Assembly: GCF_002277815.1 (NCBI RefSeq)
Contig: NZ_NKJI01000002.1
Location: 62,001 to 126,000, forward strand
Source: Pseudomonas sp. ERMR1:02
GTDB taxonomy: Bacteria > Pseudomonadota > Gammaproteobacteria > Pseudomonadales > Pseudomonadaceae
Direction of reading: 5' to 3'
Length of the DNA stretch: 64,000 nucleotides
Part shown: positions 49,716 through 57,904 of the stretch, in pieces
Layout: each line of letters begins with the position of its first letter
Position numbering within the stretch: position 1 is the first letter of the stretch
The notes under the pieces: generated by a model
Database searches by the model: none
Told to the model about the DNA's origin: nothing
The model's input: only the letters and a program-made list of their open reading frames with translations
Made by a program: the position numbers and the translations under genes

Positions 49716-51537
49716 ATGACTGAAACCTTTGATCCAAGTGCCTTTCTGTCGACCGTCAGTGGGCGCCCCGGTGTGTATCGCATGTTCGACAGCGAGGCAC
49801 GCCTGCTGTATGTCGGCAAGGCCAAGAATCTCAAGAATCGCCTGTCGAGTTATTTCCGAAAAACCGGCCTGGCACCCAGACTGCCGCGCTGGTTGCGCGA
49901 ATCGCTCAGGTCGAAACGACCATCACGGCCAACGAAACCGAGGCTTTACTGCTTGAGCAGACGCTGATCAAGGAGTGGCGCCCGCCGTACAACATCCTGC
50001 TGCGCGACGACAAATCCTACCCTTATGTTTTTCTATCCGATGGCCAGTTTCCGCGCTTGAGCATCCATCGCGGTGCGAAAAAGGCCAAGGGCAAGTATTT
50101 CGGTCCTTATCCCAGCGCCGGTGCGATTCGCGAAAGCCTGAGCTTGCTGCAAAAGACGTTTTTCGTTCGCCAATGTGAAGACAGCTACTACAAGAACCGA
50201 ACGCGTCCTTGCCTCCAGTATCAGATCAAGCGCTGCAAAGCGCCTTGTGTCGGTCTGGTCGAGCCCGAGGTGTATGCCGAGGACGTACGGCACTCGGTGA
50301 TGTTTCTCGAAGGCCGCAGCAATGCGCTGACCGACGAATTGTCGGCCGCCATGGAAGAGGCCGCGATCAACCTGGAGTTCGAGCGTGCCGCCGAGTTGCG
50401 GGACCAGATCTCGCTGCTGCGGCGGGTTCAGGATCAGCAGAGCATGGAAGGCGGACCGGGGATGTCGATGTGATTGCAGCGTTCGTCAACCCGGGTGGTG
50501 CTTGCGTGCACTTGATCAGCGTGCGCGGTGGGCGAGTACTGGGAAGCAAGAACTTTTTTCCGCAAGTGGGTATTGAAGAGGACGTTTCCGAGGTCATGGC
50601 GGCGTTTCTTGGTCAGTACTTCATCAGCAGTCCTGAGCGCGACTTGCCAAGCGAACTGATCGTCAACGTGGTTCACGATGACTTCCCGACGCTGATCGCC
50701 GCCATCGACGAGCTGCGTGGTCGCGAACTGACCATCAGTCACCGGGTGCGCGGCACGCGAGCACGCTGGCAGCAACTGGCGGTCACCAACGCCGAGCAGG
50801 CATTGGGCGCGCGCTTGGCGAATCGTCAGCACATTACGGCACGCTTCGATGCGCTGGCCGAAGTGCTGAAGCTGGACGAGCCGCCACAGCGCCTCGAGTG
50901 CTACGACATCAGTCACTCCAGCGGTGAAGCGACCGTGGCGTCTTGTGTGGTGTTTGGCCCCGAAGGTCCGATCAAGTCCGACTATCGTCGCTACAATATT
51001 GAAGGCGTTACGCCCGGGGATGACTACGCTGCGATGCATCAGGCCCTGACCCGGCGTTTTAGCAAATTGAAGGACGGGGAGGGCAAGCTGCCGGATATTC
51101 TGCTGGTGGACGGCGGCAAGGGGCAGCTGTCCATGGCCCGCGACGTGCTCAACGAGCTGGCAGTGCCGGATCTGATCCTCCTCGGCGTGGCCAAGGGGGC
51201 GACGCGCAAGGCTGGTTTCGAAACTCTATACCTCAATGATGCCGCCCATGAATTCACGCTGCGCGGTGATTCCCCTGCGCTGCATTTGATCCAGCAGATT
51301 CGTGACGAAGCTCACCGCTTTGCCATTACCGGGCACCGTGCTCGTCGCGGAAAAACCCGTCGCACGTCTACGCTTGAGGGCGTTGCCGGTGTCGGGCCGA
51401 CACGTCGTCGCGATTTGCTGAAACATTTTGGTGGATTGCAGGAGCTGTCTCGTGCCAGCATCGAAGAGATCGCCAAAGCACCCGGGATCAGTAAAAAGCT
51501 CGCAGAGTTGATTTATGCAAATCTGCACAGCGAGTAG
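49716..51537 (+). CDS. uvrC: Excinuclease ABC subunit C (two one-base frameshifts)
   Basis: 607 residues when repaired; makes both incisions in nucleotide excision repair. N-terminal GIY-YIG domain ([21 protein letters not shown]), UvrB-interacting UVR motif ([15 protein letters not shown]), RNase H-like C-terminal nuclease ([22 protein letters not shown]) and helix-hairpin-helix pair ([20 protein letters not shown]). Bases are missing at about 49878 (CCCAGA for CCCAAGA) and about 50454 (GGCGGACC, one base short). Co-transcribed with gacA. Confidence 0.96.
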
Positions 51538-51569
51538 AATGCCACCTCACCTCGTAGCCAGTTGTGCCG

Positions 51570-52130
51570 ATGAATATCCCTAATCTGATTACCGTTCTAC
51601 GCGTCCTGCTCATACCGATCTTCATTTTGCTGTTTTACCTGCCTTACCAGTGGAGCTACCTGGCGTCAGCCTCGGTGTTCGCATTTGCCGCTGCCACGGA
51701 CTGGCTGGACGGGTATCTCGCCCGCCGTCTTGAACAAAGCACGCCATTCGGGGCTTTCCTCGATCCCGTAGCGGACAAGTTGATGGTTGCCGTCGCACTG
51801 GTTCTGCTGGTGCAGGAGCATGGCAACCTGTGGCTCACGTTGCCGGCTGCTGTCATCATCGGTCGTGAGATCGTTGTCTCCGCCCTTCGCGAATGGATGG
51901 CCGAACTCGGCGCCCGCGCTCACGTGGCCGTGTCTAACCTTGGCAAATGGAAAACCGCCGCGCAGATGCTGGCGCTGGTGATCTTGCTGGCCAATCCGTC
52001 GGACTTCAGCTTCTGGGTCCTGCTCGGTTATACCTTACTGATGGTGTCCGCCGGCCTGACTTTGTGGTCCATGGTCCAATACTTGCGGGCTGCCTGGCCG
52101 CATCTGAAGACCGACGTCGAAAAGAAATAA
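51570..52130 (+). CDS. pgsA: CDP-diacylglycerol-glycerol-3-phosphate 3-phosphatidyltransferase
   Basis: 186 residues, four to five spans. Makes phosphatidylglycerol phosphate for phosphatidylglycerol and cardiolipin. The CDP-alcohol phosphotransferase motif D-x2-DG-x2-AR-x8-G-x3-D-x3-D is present ([10 protein letters not shown]...[10 protein letters not shown]). Start ATG 51570, 32 bases after uvrC. Confidence 0.96.
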   Translation: MNIPNLITVLRVLLIPIFILLFYLPYQWSYLASASVFAFAAATDWLDGYLARRLEQSTPFGAFLDPVADKLMVAVALVLLVQEHGNLWLTLPAAVIIGREIVVSALREWMAELGARAHVAVSNLGKWKTAAQMLALVILLANPSDFSFWVLLGYTLLMVSAGLTLWSMVQYLRAAWPHLKTDVEKK

Positions 52131-52193
52131 AACTTTTTTGAATCAAGGGGTTGACGGGGCTTCTGGATTCTATAGAATGCGCCACACCAAGAC

Positions 52194-52269
<76 letters not shown>

Positions 52270-52315
52270 AGTTTGTACGCATTTGATGTCGCGCTACTGA
52301 CAGCAAATGTTTTGA

Positions 52316-52389
52316 GGCCGAGTAGCAAAATGGTTATGCAGCGGATTGCAAATCCGCCTACGCCGGTTCGATTCCGACCTCGGCCTCCA
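52316..52389 (+). tRNA. tRNA-Cys (anticodon GCA)
   Basis: 74 bases with encoded CCA. Acceptor GGCCGAG pairs with CTCGGCC; anticodon arm CGGATTGCAAATCCG. Confidence 0.98.
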
Positions 52390-52397
52390 CTATAAAC

Positions 52398-52430
52398 AAC
52401 CCCGTAGATCGATGGTCTACGGGTTTTTTA
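52398..52430 (+). terminator. Intrinsic terminator after tRNA-Cys
   Basis: Stem CCCGTAGA / TCTACGGG followed by six T. Confidence 0.85.
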
Positions 52431-52626
52431 TTGGCTTCAGGAAAATGAAATTTTCCGCAATTTTCTTAATCTTGACGATCACTGTAGAAACGCTTCGTAG
52501 GTCCATGATTTATGAAGTTTTTTTATTTTAGGGTTCTGCAAGATTTAGTCCGGAAAATCGCACTCGTAACCTTGCTTCACCGGGGCTGGATGTATATATT
52601 TGCCCCCTCTGATTCACCGCGCTACC

Positions 52627-52713
52627 GCCCGAATGGCGAAACTGGTAGACGCATGGGACTTAAAATCCCCCGCTCGTAAGGGCGTGCCGGTTCGATTCCG
52701 GCTTCGGGCACCA
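52627..52713 (+). tRNA. tRNA-Leu (anticodon TAA)
   Basis: 87 bases with encoded CCA and a long variable arm (CCCGCTCGTAAGGGCG region). Acceptor GCCCGAA pairs with TTCGGGC; anticodon loop CTTAAAA. Its 3' end is the attachment site of the element that follows. Confidence 0.97.
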
Positions 52714-52766
52714 TCTAAAATCAAGGGTTTTGCGGGCGAAAGCTAATGCAAACCCTTGTTTGTTTC
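52684..52766 (+). repeat. Attachment-like direct repeat, tRNA-proximal copy
   Basis: The tRNA-Leu 3' end plus its terminator. It is repeated, diverged, at 54649-54731. Exact shared blocks are GTGCC, AAAATCAAGG and GCGAAAGCTAATGCAAA (52736-52752 and 54699-54715). Confidence 0.75.
52722..52766 (+). terminator. Intrinsic terminator after tRNA-Leu
   Basis: Stem CAAGGGTTT / AAACCCTTG (with GC pairs continuing) around GGGCGAAAGCTAAT, then TTTGTTT. A diverged copy lies at about 54685-54725. Confidence 0.8.
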
Positions 52767-52882
52767 TGGTCCACTATTTAGGAGTTGGATGACCGTCCAG
52801 CTCATCGAGTTGTCTACCCCAAGCAATCAGGAGCGGCGACGTGGTTGTTTGAGCTCTGTCACTCAATGTTAAGGACTGATCT

Positions 52883-53290
52883 GTGCCGAACTCAGTAGTT
52901 ATTAAGAGAAAGGTATTGTTCGGCGACTGTGATCCGGAGGGGATTGTCTATACACCCAGGTTTTCGTACTTCGTTGTTGAGGCCGTTCATGATGCACTTA
53001 CAGTTTGGCTGTCCGGTCCCGGATTAAGAACCCTGCTTGGATTTAATTTACTGCCTCCGGCAAGGGCCTTCTCGCTAGAGTTTCTTCATCCGGTCACTTG
53101 GGATGACGAACTCTCCATGAAGGTAAGTGTTTCCAGTGTTGGGCTTCACTCGTTCACATTTCTAGTCGAGGGAAATGTAGCGCCAGATGTTATGGCATTT
53201 ACTTCTAGCCTTACACACGTTTGCATCTCACCGGTTACCAGGGAAGTTATAGAGGTTCCTGAGCAACTGAGGGCGTTACTCCAGTCTTGA
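52883..53290 (+). CDS. Acyl-CoA thioesterase, 4HBT hotdog-fold
   Basis: 135 residues from a GTG with AAGGA upstream. The N-terminus has the 4-hydroxybenzoyl-CoA thioesterase signature (FGDCDPEGIVYTPRFSYF, catalytic Asp in the first motif). Probably hydrolyses an aromatic or medium-chain acyl-CoA. It is a single cargo gene, AT-richer than the surrounding chromosome, inside the tRNA-Leu element. No biosynthetic partner is nearby. Confidence 0.75.
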   Translation: MPNSVVIKRKVLFGDCDPEGIVYTPRFSYFVVEAVHDALTVWLSGPGLRTLLGFNLLPPARAFSLEFLHPVTWDDELSMKVSVSSVGLHSFTFLVEGNVAPDVMAFTSSLTHVCISPVTREVIEVPEQLRALLQS

Positions 53291-53825
53291 GCGTTGTAGT
53301 TGCTCGGACGAGACAAAGCGGGCTTGGCGACGAAATCTTACGCTCTACCTCAGCCAGCCAAGGATCATTGGCTGGCTGAGGTAGATGCGCTTCATGCGGC
53401 CACCTGCTGCCGGATACGATGGGGCAGTGTCGGCGCCCGAAGTCTTCGAGGAACACTGTGATCGGATTAAGCCGCGGGGCGCCGGTGATAACCCGCTTCG
53501 TCACTGTCGAGCGCTCAACCTTCAGCGGCTCAGCGATTATGTTTTCTGTGGGTATGTGGCGTCCTATGCCGGTCATGCCCGGGCGATGGAGGGTGATGTG
53601 TTTGGTGGTCACGACCACACGATTGTTTTGCACGCCTGCCGCAACAAGGCCCTCCTGAGCTGGTGGTGGACTGCATGCATCAAGCGATGCGGTGTATTCC
53701 TCGTAGAGCTTTCCCGCGCCAAAGGCGGATGTGTGATGCAGCCTGGTTGAGTAGGCAAGAACCGCGTTTTCCTGCCTGTTGTTCCGCCCAAGCGGATGGT
53801 CGTTCTTGTCACGCTCACTTGTCAT
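53247..53825 (-). CDS. Prophage-derived hypothetical protein, likely altered C-terminus
   Basis: 192 codons from ATG 53825, which overlaps the stop of the previous small gene (ATGA). The middle part (VERSTVTKRVITGAPRL then NPITVFLEDFG) resembles a protein common in Pseudomonas prophages in which PITVFLED is followed by a conserved Trp-rich end; that end is missing here. The last 50 codons run through the palindrome and overlap the convergent thioesterase gene, so they are probably not original sequence. Function unknown. Confidence 0.4.
   Translation of the reverse strand: MTSERDKNDHPLGRNNRQENAVLAYSTRLHHTSAFGAGKLYEEYTASLDACSPPPAQEGLVAAGVQNNRVVVTTKHITLHRPGMTGIGRHIPTENIIAEPLKVERSTVTKRVITGAPRLNPITVFLEDFGRRHCPIVSGSRWPHEAHLPQPANDPWLAEVERKISSPSPLCLVRATTTLKTGVTPSVAQEPL
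53344..53385. repeat. Perfect 18-bp inverted repeat at the end of a truncated phage gene
   Basis: Arms TCTACCTCAGCCAGCCAA (53344-53361) and its exact complement (53368-53385) around a 6-base loop GGATCA. No T-tract on either side, so not a normal terminator. The right arm is the start of a phage gene, the left arm looks like a folded-back copy. Confidence 0.85.
53345..53395 (-). pseudogene. Truncated start of a DUF4406 phage gene
   Basis: MKRIYLSQPM from ATG 53395 is the standard opening of DUF4406 proteins of prophages (deoxyribosyltransferase-like fold, about 100 residues). Here the frame leaves the family after ten residues, in the palindrome, and stops at 53345. Confidence 0.5.
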
Positions 53826-53935
53826 AAAATGTGAATGCGCTCGACCTTCTTGCCGTAAGCGAAGACGCGATCTACTTGCCGGGTGATGTCTGCAATCACC
53901 GCGTCTCGCGGATGCGGCATTAGCTCGGCGAACAT
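53822..53935 (-). CDS. Small phage-type protein, 37 residues
   Basis: MFAELMPHPRDAVIADITRQ to VERIHIL, ending TGA. It starts inside the upstream gene (16-base overlap) and its stop overlaps the next start (ATGA). This tight packing is typical of phage gene strings and supports the call though the protein is short. Confidence 0.45.
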   Translation of the reverse strand: MFAELMPHPRDAVIADITRQVDRVFAYGKKVERIHIL

Positions 53936-54204
53936 CTCGCGCCTCCCTTCCGCCTATCGGACTTTTCCTCGAGTTGGATGGCGAATTCCATCGCTTCTCG
54001 GTAGTTGAAACGGAAGGCCCAAGTCTTGCCTGTGTATCGTTCGACGACCTGGTAGATGCCGAGCTTCTTGGTCACCACCTGGAAGCGAACACCGCGGCGC
54101 GACTTTAGTCGATCAGTACGCCAGAAAAAATCGATGCGTGCTGCATTGGAGCAGGCGAGCAGGGCGTCGAGTTCATCTAGGCGCTGCAGAAAGGATGAAT
54201 GCAT
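53920..54204 (-). CDS. Phage-associated hypothetical protein, 94 residues
   Basis: From ATG 54204 with ribosome site GAGGATC. Sequence MHSSFLQRLDELDALLAC at the start and a basic middle (KSRRGVRFQVVTKKLG, TGKTWAFRFNYREAMEF). No known catalytic motif. First of three overlapping minus-strand genes in the tRNA-Leu element. Confidence 0.6.
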   Translation of the reverse strand: MHSSFLQRLDELDALLACSNAARIDFFWRTDRLKSRRGVRFQVVTKKLGIYQVVERYTGKTWAFRFNYREAMEFAIQLEEKSDRRKGGARCSPS

Positions 54205-54757
54205 GTTTGATCCTCGAAGTGTGGAGCATGTATTGGTAAGTGCTCTTAGCGTTAGCTGCTTGCCTGTGGATGCAGAGGTGAGTTCTGACGAATAAAGGTA
54301 GTCGTAAAAAAGCCACATCGAAACCTGACTTTCGATTCGTTGCTAACGCCTCCATACGTGACTGGATGCGACAGCAGGGTGGTGGCAATTTGGGAGAGTC
54401 GGATTAAGGAGAGTTCAGATGGGTATCAATGATTGCTGCCAAGTGTCCATGCACCTCTTCTTGTCCGGTGGGAGCGAGGCCGACAGGCCGTAATCGCTAA
54501 AATCCCACATAGCCGCAGTCCGCAAGGGCCCGGATGACTGTTTCAAAGTCTTGAGGTTATGGGCGCCGCACTGGCGCACGTCTTCAAATTGCTGTGCATG
54601 GGGAAATCGATCGGAAAGCACAGCCCGGTTGACCGGGTTGAGTTCAACGTGCCAGGCGCTTCAGGCTTCGGATGCCATTCAAAATCAAGGATTTGCAAGC
54701 GAAAGCTAATGCAAAGTCTTGTTCATTTCAGAGTTGCAATTACTTCTGGCGCGCTCG
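54205..54757. other. Non-coding or decayed end of the tRNA-Leu element
   Basis: From 54282 a plus-strand frame without any normal start codon encodes KKATSKPDFRFVANASIRDW and stops at 54407; it looks like the tail of a real phage protein. A 24-codon ORF with a good ribosome site (AAGGAGAG) starts at 54419. From 54649 the sequence is the diverged tRNA-Leu end. Nothing else is recognisable. Confidence 0.45.
54649..54731 (+). repeat. Attachment-like direct repeat, distal copy (diverged tRNA-Leu 3' end and terminator)
   Basis: Aligns with 52684-52766 from GTGCC through CTTGTT. The tRNA part has substitutions that would break the T arm, so it is a relic and not a tRNA. Confidence 0.75.
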
Positions 54758-55201
54758 TCATTCACATGCAGTGGTGACTGCCTTTTCGGCCCGCTGGATT
54801 TCCTGCTTTACGTCAGTGGTTATCCGCTGCTCCTTGAACTGTTGTCCAAGGAAGGGCTGATCGCCTCGTGACTTCACTTCTGCATCCGTTGCGGCAACCT
54901 GTGCCTCGACCGTGGCGGAATGCTTCGTAATGACTGCCTCCACTTCTTCTTTGGTTTGAGCGGTATCCAGAGCGTGGATGAGTTTGCCCACCTCGGCCTT
55001 TTCCGCTTCGGCGTATCCTTCGACTGACAAGCCGGCGGCCATGGCTCGCGCCTGGATTTCCACGGTCTTCAGATGTTCCTGAGCAACCTTGCACAGCTCT
55101 TCCTGTCGCCGATTCTTACTGGCCTCCCAAGTGTTTAGCCCGTAAGCCAAGGCACCTGCAAATGCCACGATGACCGTAGCGCCAATCAATCTGCCTTTCA
55201 C
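54758..55201 (-). CDS. Membrane-anchored hypothetical protein with coiled coil
   Basis: 147 residues from a GTG start (no good ATG). N-terminal span (residues 4-22, LIGATVIVAFAGALAYGL) then a charged, alanine-rich helical region likely periplasmic. I do not recognise the family. It lies just outside the tRNA-Leu element. Confidence 0.6.
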   Translation of the reverse strand: MKGRLIGATVIVAFAGALAYGLNTWEASKNRRQEELCKVAQEHLKTVEIQARAMAAGLSVEGYAEAEKAEVGKLIHALDTAQTKEEVEAVITKHSATVEAQVAATDAEVKSRGDQPFLGQQFKEQRITTDVKQEIQRAEKAVTTACE

Positions 55202-55380
55202 GGTTACGTACTCTTGAAAGAGAAGGGAAGAGGAGTGATCGTTCGATTCTGTCTGAGAGTGGAAAGACTAGCTCAGTATGCGGGGGAAGGGTTACTCAGT
55301 GGATCGCAGGTATGCAAAAGCCCCCAATGGGAAGCAGACGATAGGGGTCGTGAAAGAGCAGGTCGCGGCCTCAGTAATGC

Positions 55381-55683
55381 TCAGCCTTCGGAGTCATTAC
55401 TTTCTTGTTTATCGCCCTCATCACTGGAGTTCGAGGACTCCGCTTCTTTTTTCAGGGTTTGCGAATCAGCACCGGAATTTGAACCGGATGCTTCCTCGCC
55501 TTTTTTGTTGGCCTTGTCCTCCTCGGAGTCCGCGCCATGAGCCTGGTTGATCCCGGGAATAGCGCCAGGTAGAAGTGGGGATCCCTGCTGTTTCGTATCG
55601 GCGGCAAATGCATACAGCAAGGAACTCGATAACAGGGCTACAACCGTGAGAGCGGCCATTTTTCTGTTCATCATTTGATTCAT
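55381..55683 (-). CDS. Small exported acidic protein
   Basis: 100 residues at most, from ATG 55683; ATGs at 55674 and 55671 are also possible. Signal peptide MAALTVVALLSSSLLYAFAA, then a mature part that is mostly Ser, Glu, Asp, Lys and Gly (KKGEEASGSNSG, SSNSSDEGDKQESNDSEG) and probably unstructured. No family recognised. Confidence 0.6.
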   Translation of the reverse strand: MNQMMNRKMAALTVVALLSSSLLYAFAADTKQQGSPLLPGAIPGINQAHGADSEEDKANKKGEEASGSNSGADSQTLKKEAESSNSSDEGDKQESNDSEG

Positions 55684-55785
55684 CCGTGCGAAGAAATGTA
55701 CTGCTTTGGAAGAACAGCGAAGGAAAAGGTGCCGAGCGTCTGACGAAATGGCTTACTTGCAGGCTTTTCTAAAACAAAAGCAACC

Positions 55786-55984
55786 GCGAGGCGGCCTGAC
55801 AGCCGACCTGGTCGCGGGCCTGACTGCGATCCTATTGTAGGAGCGAGCCTGCTCGCGAAAAACCGCCAGACAACGCGATCATCCAGACAGGGCGCGTTAT
55901 CGTTGATGTCCATCGCGAGCAAGCATCGCTCCTACAAGGTCAACGCATTCGCTTGAAATCAGGTCGGCTGTCAGGCCGCCTCGC
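55786..55984. repeat. 25-bp inverted repeat (terminator-like) with a REPIN in its loop
   Basis: Arms 55786-55810 and 55960-55984 are perfect complements (GCGAGGCGGCCTGACAGCCG...). The right arm is followed by TTTGTTTTTG, as in an intrinsic terminator. The 149-base loop is mostly the REPIN 55838-55938. This gap of 438 bases (55684-56121) has no gene that I can support. Confidence 0.85.
55838..55938. repeat. REPIN inside the terminator-like inverted repeat
   Basis: GTAGGAGCGAGCCTGCTCGC paired with GCGAGCAAGCATCGCTCCTA. Spacer shared with the REPIN at 45593-45715. Confidence 0.85.
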
Positions 55985-56121
55985 TTTGTTTTTGATCCAG
56001 GCGCCCCGTTAAACGATGATGCCTGCGTTAAGGCATGCCGAGCCAGCCCACAACCTAAAGTGAACAGCATTACGGCATTGGACCGGGCTTTTTAGCATGA
56101 GTAGTTTCTACTTTGACCGAT

Positions 56122-56322
56122 TCAACCGTCATTGCCCGGTTGAGCCTTTCGCCGATCACTGCCCGTAGGGTTGCCGCTGTTTATCAGTCTCCTTTCCAGC
56201 AAAATATTTTGCAGCGCCTGGCGGTCTGACGGGGTCAGCTGATGCTCTCGCTCCTTGAGTTCGAGCAGGATCGGGCTGGACCACTGGCGATAGGTTTGTT
56301 CGGCACTACGAATGGATGACAT
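56122..56322 (-). CDS. Small hypothetical protein, 66 residues
   Basis: From ATG 56322 with a very good ribosome site (AGGGAGGAAG). Sequence SSIRSAEQTYRQWSSPILLE then polar helices. The frame is open far upstream to 57141, but that extension lacks coding character, so the short form is used. No known family. Confidence 0.6.
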   Translation of the reverse strand: MSSIRSAEQTYRQWSSPILLELKEREHQLTPSDRQALQNILLERRLINSGNPTGSDRRKAQPGNDG

Positions 56323-56433
56323 CTCTTCCTCCCTGATCAGGCTCCTGCCAAAAAAAGGTGCCGCAGTTCGATACGCAGGAGACCCTAGTCGAGGAAGTAG
56401 ATTGTCGCCAATGCAGCACGTCGGCGCTGAAGT

Positions 56434-56565
56434 CTCTTCGCCCCAGACGCCCGTCGCAGCCGTGCGCCGGACATAGTCGGAAAAGTCTCGCACTGGCCGT
56501 CCCAGAGCACGCTGCACGCCATCGATAACCGGTGTGTTTCGACCGTCGAGAACAGTGGTGGGTCG
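56434..56565 (-). pseudogene. C-terminal fragment of an NmrA-type NAD(P)-binding protein
   Basis: The frame reads RPTTVLDGRNTPVIDGVQRA then LGRPVRDFSDYVRRTAATGVWG. This matches the C-terminal end of NmrA-like oxidoreductases (…VxDGVQRALGRxxRDFxDYxxxTAATGVW). Nothing of the Rossmann domain is found upstream. A relic of a deleted gene in the 376-base gap 56323-56698. Confidence 0.5.
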
Positions 56566-56698
56566 AGGATGAGCCAGGGCTTCAAGCCGCTTATTCGGAC
56601 GTGCATGAACACAACGACTGTATAAACCAGGTCCGATTTTCTGCGTGGGCAACATCCGGCGACCGAATCGACATCGACTCAGCCGCCGATGCGGTCGT

Positions 56699-56983
56699 TT
56701 AAACGAAAGGTTGGCCGGTAAAACCACGGGGCAGTCTTTGCGTGCCGGGCAGGGCAGACAGGCGCTCCGTCCAGGCCTGGCGCCAGTCAGTAACGGTATG
56801 GGTGACTCTGGCGTTGCGTACGGCGCGCCGTGCAGCGTTGCGTTGGACTTTGCGCGCATCTTGGTAGGCGTCGGTATTTCGGCAACTTCTGCATTTGACC
56901 CGGTTGAGTTCAAGGGTTGAGGTAAGGTTGTTGCCTTTGTGCCCGCAGGCCAAGTGCCCGCTGACTTTGAAGTGAGTGACCAT
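56699..56983 (-). CDS. Hypothetical protein with CGH/CxxC zinc-type motif
   Basis: 94 residues from ATG 56983 with AAGGAG at good spacing. LACGHKGN followed by VKCRSCRNTD suggests a Cys-His-Cys-Cys zinc site, then a basic helix (RKVQRNAARRAVRNAR). Might bind nucleic acid. Family unknown to me. Confidence 0.6.
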   Translation of the reverse strand: MVTHFKVSGHLACGHKGNNLTSTLELNRVKCRSCRNTDAYQDARKVQRNAARRAVRNARVTHTVTDWRQAWTERLSALPGTQRLPRGFTGQPFV

Positions 56984-57048
56984 CGTACGTCTCCTTGTGA
57001 CGTGTGATTGTTTGACCTCACACGCGTGGTGACGTTCGTTGCCTGTCT

Positions 57049-57082
57049 TGGCAAAAAAAATCCCAGCGCTTGGCTGGGTTGA
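57049..57082 (-). terminator. Intrinsic terminator after the 76-residue orphan gene
   Basis: On the minus strand CCCAGC CAAGCGCTGGGA followed by eight T. Confidence 0.8.
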
Positions 57083-57187
57083 GTGGAAACGTGAAATTCT
57101 CGGGCAGGCATACCCACGGTGACGAGGATGTCGCCGCTCAAGCCTGCGCTTTCAGACCATCTATTTGCATCAGCTGTCCGGATCGAC

Positions 57188-57418
57188 TCATCTGAACCTT
57201 GGCAGCGGCCGATCGACAGGTTTCAGCGCCGACAAGGTGTTGCGGATCAGTGGCGTATCCTTCTCGATGTCGTTCAGGCGATCGCGGATTCTGAGGGCGG
57301 TCGGATGTCCGCCTTGATGATCGACCCAATCGGCGATTTCCTTGCACGCCGCAGCCAGGCGAACCTGACGGGAATCAAGCAGGGTGAGCAGGGTGGTGAT
57401 GGACTCTTTTTCGGACAT
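57188..57418 (-). CDS. Small hypothetical protein, 76 residues
   Basis: From ATG 57418 with GGAGGTG 6 bases upstream (a GTG at 57427 is in the same frame but overlaps that site). MSEKESITTLLTLLDSRQ, helical and charged. No family recognised. A terminator follows. Confidence 0.6.
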   Translation of the reverse strand: MSEKESITTLLTLLDSRQVRLAAACKEIADWVDHQGGHPTALRIRDRLNDIEKDTPLIRNTLSALKPVDRPLPRFR

Positions 57419-57460
57419 GGGAAACACCTCCGTTTCCGTTGAAGATACCTGTCAGGGCAG

Positions 57461-57562
57461 ATGTAGGAGCGAGCTCGCTCGCGATGGTCGTTAACGATTA
57501 CGCGTGTCGACTGACGGTACGCGGCGCTCTTTAGTCCATCGCGAGCGAGCTCGCTCTTACAG
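57461..57562. repeat. REPIN
   Basis: GTAGGAGCGAGCTCGCTCGC and inverted copy GCGAGCGAGCTCGCTCTTAC. Confidence 0.85.
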
Positions 57563-57610
57563 TGATGAGTTCTTTCCAGTATACACCCGTAAAAAGCACG
57601 TCATGGCTCA

Positions 57611-57832
57611 TCAGCCTTGACGGGCCGTCACTTGTGACCTGGCATTCAGCTGCCGGCATATGCGTTTGGCGTCTACTTCAAGTTCGTAGCCGTCACCGAT
57701 GAAGCCGTTGGTTCGGGTGTCGTTTATGCGGTACCAGAAGGCGGCATCAGGGGGTGGGTGACCGGCTTCTCCGGCCCGTCGGCCATGAATGACGATCTTG
57801 TTGCAACGCTTCACGACGAAAATGTCTTCCAT
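57611..57832 (-). CDS. Small hypothetical protein, 73 residues
   Basis: From ATG 57832 (MEDIFVVKRCNKIVIHGRRA), ending in a stretch of basic residues. A start at 57865 is possible. The DAAFWYRINDTRTNGFIGDG stretch looks like a real small fold, but I know no family. Confidence 0.5.
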   Translation of the reverse strand: MEDIFVVKRCNKIVIHGRRAGEAGHPPPDAAFWYRINDTRTNGFIGDGYELEVDAKRICRQLNARSQVTARQG

Positions 57833-57904
57833 GGCTTCACCGCAGCTGATTCGTGTACAGATCAACTATAGAAGTCATTTGTAATCGTGCAAAAAATAGA
57901 CAGG

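Noticed and set aside
56122..57141. 339-residue minus-strand protein
   Set aside because: Merges a true small gene at the end, an NmrA fragment and the opposite frames of the zinc-motif gene. No good start or single fold, so only the parts are annotated.
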